Below are positions 4,797-7,886 of a DNA stretch of 7,886 bases, piece by piece; position 1 is the first letter of the stretch, and every line of letters begins with the position of its first letter. The notes below the pieces were generated by a model that saw nothing but the letters and a program-made list of their open reading frames with translations, was not told the DNA's origin and ran no database searches. Position numbers and translations under genes: made by a program. Origin of the DNA: an uncultured Eubacteriales bacterium (lineage in GTDB: Bacteria > Bacillota > Clostridia > Christensenellales > CAG-917); assembly GCA_900553825.1 (NCBI GenBank), contig USEV01000030.1:1-7886 (forward strand), given 5' to 3'.

Positions 4797-6886
4797 CACA
4801 GTATCCCCCTGCGGTTGGATTTCATGTCCTCGCGGAAGGCGTCCAGCCGCTCCGAAAGGGTCTTTGCGATGTCCGGGTACACCATGGACACATTGTACGC
4901 CTCAATCGGGTCGGCGTTCAGGTCGAAGAGGTAGTTGCGGTAACGCTGGTTGAAAAACGCCGTGTTTTCGGATTGCACATCGTCGTAGTACTTGAAGTCG
5001 CTCACCGTGCCGTCGGGCAATTCCACGCCCGTCACCTGCACGGCAAGAGCCCTGCCGCCCTTAAGATAGATGAGCTCGTCATGCACATCCTCCGTGCTCG
5101 CGCCCGTCCAGAGAGGGTTGAGGTCCTTGCCGTCTATGATTCTGTCGTCGGGCAGGAAAACGCCGTTCCCGTCGCGTATGCCGCACACGGAGAGCACGGT
5201 GGTGAAGAGGTCGAACATCATGGACGAATTCTCAATCCGCGTGGTGGGCAGGCTGACCGCCGTGCCGTCGGAATAGGCGATGTCGAGCGTCGAGTCGGGC
5301 GTCGCTCCCACATCGCCCGCGGGATAGCTTGCGATGAGAGGCACTTTCATTCCGCCTTCGAATGTCGTGCCCTTGCGCCCGCGGAGCGCCCCAGTCGCAC
5401 CCTCTCTGCCCGGACCGTTGTCCGAGGTGAACACCACGAGCGTGTTGTTGTAGAGCGTGCCTCCGTGCACCGTGTCGGGGGTGGATTTCAGATGGTCAAG
5501 CACGACGCCGAGATAGCGGTCGAATTCCTCTATGCAGTCGATGTAGCTGTCGTCGGAGGTGTCGCCCTTGCCGCCGCCGTTGTTGTCGGAGAATATGGGG
5601 TAGTGCGGCCACGGCGTCGCGTAATAGGCAAAAAACGGCGTGCCGCTCTCCGCCGCCGACGACACGAAGCTCATGAGCTCGTCGGTGAGCAGGCGGGTGG
5701 TTTCGGATTGGTCGAGGTTGTCCGCGTGCGAGCGCACTTCCTCGTGCGTCGCTCCGTCGGGGTGTCCCGCGCCTGTGTCGCGCACCCAGTTGTACGGGGT
5801 CATGTCGTTGACATAGTAGCTCCCGTAGAAGTAGTCGAAGCCCTGTTCGGTGGGGAGATATTCACCGTAGTCGCCGAGGTTCCACTTGCCTATGCACGCG
5901 GTGTCGTAACCCGCCGCCTGCAGGACCTCCGCCACCGTGATTTCGTCGCCCAGGAGCCCGTCGACATTGAAGAGGAACTGGTAGGGGTTGACAAAGTGCG
6001 TGGGCGACCAGGGGGTGGATTCCACCGTGGTGGGGAAGACGACATTGTCGAGATACCCGCGCGAGGAGTATCTGCCCGTGAGCAGGGAGAACCTGGAGGG
6101 AGAACACACCGGCGACGCGGCATAGAAATTTTCCATCATCACGCCGTTTGCGGCGATGGAATCGATGTTGGGGGTGGAGATGGTGGGCATCCCGCCCGTG
6201 AGATAGCTGAAAGCGGAGATGTCGGCGTAGCCCATGTCGTCCATGAGTATGACGAGCACATTGGGCGACGCGACGCGCTTTGCCGCGGACACCGAGGAGA
6301 GATATTCGTCGTGCCCCTCCCACAGCCTGTCCACCACGGGACGGGCGCGCAGGTTCATGAAGAGGGCGTAGACGCCGGATGTCGCTATCATGAGCGCGAG
6401 GGTGAGCACGGAGAGGATTTTCAGCGTCCTGCCGCCGAAGGCGCGCCCGAGGAGCAGGAGGGCGGTCGCAAGCAGAGCGGGGCAGGCGACAAGCACCAGG
6501 TTCCACCACAGTCTTTTGCCGAAAGCGTCCGCGCCCCAGATGAGGAAGTAGAGGAAAAGACCCGCATAGATTACGGAAAACGCGCACCACAGAAAGAGGT
6601 TGATCGGGCGGTTGCACAGGGTGAGCACCAGAAGGACGAGTGCCGTTATCATCGCCAGCGCAAGCGCGACGAGCGGGAAAAAGTTGAACCCCGACGCGAG
6701 CATGACGGCGACGAGCGCGCAACAGATTGCGAGCCAGACTATGCACGGCACGCTCTTCGAGCGCGTCAAAATGCCCGCAGACGATTCGCCTTGCGGAGCC
6801 CTTTCGCGGGTCGCTTCCGCGGGCGTTTCGTTTGCAGGCGCGGGACGGGGTGTTTCGTCGGCGTGCGCCGCGGCTTTTTCCTGCAT
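4796..6886 (-). CDS. Membrane-anchored Cys-type sulfatase with LtaS-like five-helix N-terminus
   Basis: This is a sulfate-ester hydrolase predicted to act outside the membrane; its substrate is not recognisable. In the 696 residues, a short Pro/Ala/Glu-rich tail is followed by about five hydrophobic segments (roughly 47-66, 69-90, 97-117, 127-146, 155-177), then the catalytic domain (about 207-696). That domain contains LVILMDDMGYADIS (211-224; metal Asp216/217), the sulfatase signature CSPSRFSLLTGR (261-272, Cys261 being the formylglycine site), GYDTACIGKWNLG (326-338), PWPHYP (425-430), FTSDNGPGR (486-494; metal Asp489/Asn490) and GRKGTTFEGG (503-512). The usual His of GKWHLG is Asn336. The start ATG (6884-6886) has GGAGG with a 5-base spacer; longer in-frame starts would cross the promoter. 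The adjacent, overlapping anSME supports formylglycine activation. It is the first gene of the operon that ends in thiN. Confidence 0.93.
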   Translation of the reverse strand: MQEKAAAHADETPRPAPANETPAEATRERAPQGESSAGILTRSKSVPCIVWLAICCALVAVMLASGFNFFPLVALALAMITALVLLVLTLCNRPINLFLWCAFSVIYAGLFLYFLIWGADAFGKRLWWNLVLVACPALLATALLLLGRAFGGRTLKILSVLTLALMIATSGVYALFMNLRARPVVDRLWEGHDEYLSSVSAAKRVASPNVLVILMDDMGYADISAFSYLTGGMPTISTPNIDSIAANGVMMENFYAASPVCSPSRFSLLTGRYSSRGYLDNVVFPTTVESTPWSPTHFVNPYQFLFNVDGLLGDEITVAEVLQAAGYDTACIGKWNLGDYGEYLPTEQGFDYFYGSYYVNDMTPYNWVRDTGAGHPDGATHEEVRSHADNLDQSETTRLLTDELMSFVSSAAESGTPFFAYYATPWPHYPIFSDNNGGGKGDTSDDSYIDCIEEFDRYLGVVLDHLKSTPDTVHGGTLYNNTLVVFTSDNGPGREGATGALRGRKGTTFEGGMKVPLIASYPAGDVGATPDSTLDIAYSDGTAVSLPTTRIENSSMMFDLFTTVLSVCGIRDGNGVFLPDDRIIDGKDLNPLWTGASTEDVHDELIYLKGGRALAVQVTGVELPDGTVSDFKYYDDVQSENTAFFNQRYRNYLFDLNADPIEAYNVSMVYPDIAKTLSERLDAFREDMKSNRRGIL

Positions 6887-6898
6887 AAAACCCTCCGA

Positions 6899-6912
6899 GG
6901 AGCGTGCGCTCC
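6899..6912 (-). other. Hairpin in the 5' leader of the sulfatase operon
   Basis: The near-palindrome GGAGCGTGCGCTCC folds into a 5-bp stem (GGAGC/GCTCC) with a 4-base loop. It falls near the start of the predicted leader of about 30 bases and ends just upstream of the GGAGGG ribosome binding site. It may stabilise the mRNA or limit ribosome access. No T-run follows, so it is not a terminator. Confidence 0.4.
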
Positions 6913-6921
6913 TTCCAGACG

Positions 6922-6950
6922 ATTTTATCACACCGCCCCCCGTTTTGCAA
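6922..6950 (-). promoter_or_regulatory. Predicted promoter of the sulfatase-anSME-peptidase-thiN operon
   Basis: On the minus strand TTGCAA (6945-6950) is separated by exactly 17 bases from TAAAAT (6922-6927), which is preceded by TGA, forming an extended -10. Transcription would begin near 6915. No comparably good promoter was seen between the four downstream genes, which are separated by -1 (overlap), 38 and 5 bases, so one transcript is likely. Confidence 0.65.
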
Positions 6951-6952
6951 TA

Positions 6953-6971
6953 CGCGGAGCGCTCATCCGCG
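6953..6971. promoter_or_regulatory. Inverted repeat between two divergent promoters (possible operator)
   Basis: CGCGGA (6953-6958) and TCCGCG (6966-6971) form a perfect 6-bp inverted repeat with a 7-base spacer. It lies entirely in the 29 bases between the -35 boxes of the sulfatase operon and mscS. The position suits a dimeric regulator acting on both promoters. The repeat is short and GC-rich, so chance is a real alternative. No regulator gene is present in the window. Confidence 0.35.
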
Positions 6972-6979
6972 CGCGAGAG

Positions 6980-7007
6980 TTGATTTTCGGGCGGTCTGTG
7001 GTATAAT
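6980..7007 (+). promoter_or_regulatory. Predicted extended -10 promoter of mscS
   Basis: TTGATT (6980-6985), a 16-base spacer and a perfect TATAAT (7002-7007), with TG at 6999-7000 giving an extended -10. Transcription would start near 7014, leaving a leader of only about 15 bases that consists mostly of the ribosome binding site AGGAGAGG (7018-7025). Confidence 0.75.
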
Positions 7008-7028
7008 AAGCCGTGAGAGGAGAGGTTT

Positions 7029-7852
7029 ATGGACGATTTCATATCCCAGATAGTCGATTTTTTCAAAAACGCCGGCTGGAACATCCTTTACGGTTTCATC
7101 ATCCTTGTCGTGGGGCTCGTCCTCGTCAAGCTGTTCCAGATTGTGTTGCGTAAAATCCTGAAGCGCACCAAACGCGACGAGGCGATGGTCAACTTCATCG
7201 TGTCGCTCGTTTATTCCGTGCTCGTCATCGTGGTCATCATCACCTCGCTCGCCACGATGGGCATCAACACCGCTTCCATCATCGCCGTCGTCGGCACCTG
7301 CGGCGTCGCCATCGGTCTCGCCCTCAAGGACAGCCTCGGCAACATCGCAAGCGGCATAATGATAATCTTCAACAAGCCCTTCAAGAAAAACGACTATGTC
7401 GAGCTCGCGGGAGAGGAGGGCAGAATCTCCAAAATCAGTCTCTTCAACACCTCCCTTCTCACCGACGACAACACCGTCATCATCGTCCCCAACTCCGCCG
7501 CGGTCAACAACCCCATCATCAACTACGAGGGCTGCACGCACCGCAGGCTCATCGTCGATGTCACCGTGGACAAGGGCAGCGACATCGCGGATGTCCGCGC
7601 CATAGTCACCAAGGTAGCAAAGGCGGAGGCGCGCATGAGCAGCGAGCGCGACTTCAGCTTTGTCATGAGCGGGCAGGATTCCAACGGCATACTTCTGCAA
7701 CTCAGGGCGTTTGCCGCCCCGGAGGACTACTGGGATGTCAAGTACCGCCTTACCGAGAATGTGTATAACGCGCTCCGCGACAACGGTTATCTCACCCCGA
7801 ACATGAGGGTGGATGTCTACGAAATCTCCCGTCCGTCGCCCATACTCATGAC
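7029..7852 (+). CDS. mscS: Small-conductance mechanosensitive channel MscS (3' end cut by contig end)
   Basis: MscS is a homoheptameric inner-membrane channel that opens at moderate tension and protects cells against osmotic downshock. It has 274 native residues against 286 in E. coli, so only a short C-terminal piece is missing. There are three membrane helices: about 17-40, 53-75, and the pore-lining TM3 at about 80-113, containing TASIIAVVGTCGVAIGLALK (81-100) and DSLGNIASGIMIIFNKPF (101-118). The beta domain follows (NDYVELAGEEGRISKI, 121-136; TVIIVPNSAAVNNPIINY, 149-166), then the C-terminal alpha/beta domain to about 266. ATG (7029-7031) follows AGGAGAGG. The reading frame continues through the adapter to the last base, adding false residues that should be removed. 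It is divergent from the sulfatase operon. Confidence 0.95.
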
Positions 7853-7886
7853 CTGTCTCTTATACACATCTCCGAGCCCACGAGAC
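7853..7886 (+). other. Nextera transposase adapter sequence (assembly artefact)
   Basis: The last 34 bases match the Illumina Nextera read-2 transposase adapter as I know it. The 19-base Tn5 mosaic end CTGTCTCTTATACACATCT (7853-7871) is followed by CCGAGCCCACGAGAC (7872-7886). This is library sequence left untrimmed at the contig end. It is not a genomic transposon. Read in the mscS frame it gives the well-known contaminant peptide CLLYTSPSPRD. Confidence 0.98.

Noticed and set aside
3645..4934. A 429-codon plus-strand frame antisense to the anSME gene
   Set aside because: Low-complexity Arg/Glu/Val/Ala composition with no motifs; the opposite strand holds a radical-SAM enzyme with every expected Cys.
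4622..7006. A 794-codon open frame on the plus strand, antisense to the sulfatase
   Set aside because: The minus strand encodes an unmistakable sulfatase with all family motifs. The antisense product is rich in Arg, His, Val, Glu and Ala with no recognisable domain, and long antisense frames are expected in GC-rich codon usage.
6963..7700. A 245-codon minus-strand frame antisense to mscS
   Set aside because: It is Asp-, Val- and Gly-rich mirror composition; mscS on the other strand is certain.
7853..7886. Tn5/IS50 mosaic end suggesting a natural transposon insertion
   Set aside because: The 19-base hyperactive mosaic end is followed by the exact Nextera primer tail and stops at the contig end, which identifies a library adapter.
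1..7886. CRISPR arrays, tRNA or rRNA genes, phage or insertion-sequence genes
   Set aside because: I found no repeated spacer-like units, no cloverleaf-like or rRNA-like sequence, and no transposase, integrase or phage motifs on either strand.

Overview
The window looks like the end of a contig from a GC-rich anaerobic member of the Bacillota, probably a gut-type clostridium. This is inference. It rests on an ECF-type thiamine S-component (ThiT) behind a TPP riboswitch, a ThiN-type thiamine pyrophosphokinase, an oxygen-sensitive anaerobic sulfatase-maturating enzyme, GGAGG ribosome binding sites and sigma-A-like promoters. The last 34 bases are Illumina Nextera transposase adapter, not genomic DNA.

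Layout. The 5' part of mscL lies on the minus strand (1-354) and is cut by the window edge. A 397-base non-coding stretch follows (355-751). It holds the mscL promoter, two GC-rich hairpins, a near-consensus plus-strand promoter (TTGACA, 17 bases, TAATAT), a TPP riboswitch, an intrinsic terminator with a possible antiterminator pairing, and a second hairpin that reads as a terminator on the minus strand. This leader feeds thiT (752-2083, +), a thiamine transporter S-component with an unusual N-terminal block of about five extra membrane segments and an acidic tail.

Convergent with thiT, and abutting it stop codon to stop codon, is a minus-strand operon transcribed from about 6915 down to 2084. 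Its genes are a polytopic membrane sulfatase with a Cys-type active site, its radical-SAM maturase (anSME), a P1/S58 (DmpA-like) peptidase, and thiN. The sulfatase operon promoter and a divergent extended -10 promoter for mscS sit back to back in a 142-base gap, with a perfect inverted repeat between them. mscS (7029 onward, +) runs to the contig end and lacks only its extreme C-terminus.

How the genes work together. ThiT imports thiamine under TPP feedback and ThiN converts thiamine to TPP. ThiN, however, belongs to the sulfatase operon and is not controlled by the riboswitch. The anSME would convert the sulfatase active-site Cys to formylglycine before export. MscL and MscS, at opposite ends, are osmotic safety valves. 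I do not see a clearly new system. The least ordinary points are the ThiT architecture, the LtaS-like topology of a Cys-type sulfatase, possible active-site substitutions in the sulfatase and the S58 protein, and the linkage of thiN to a sulfatase operon.
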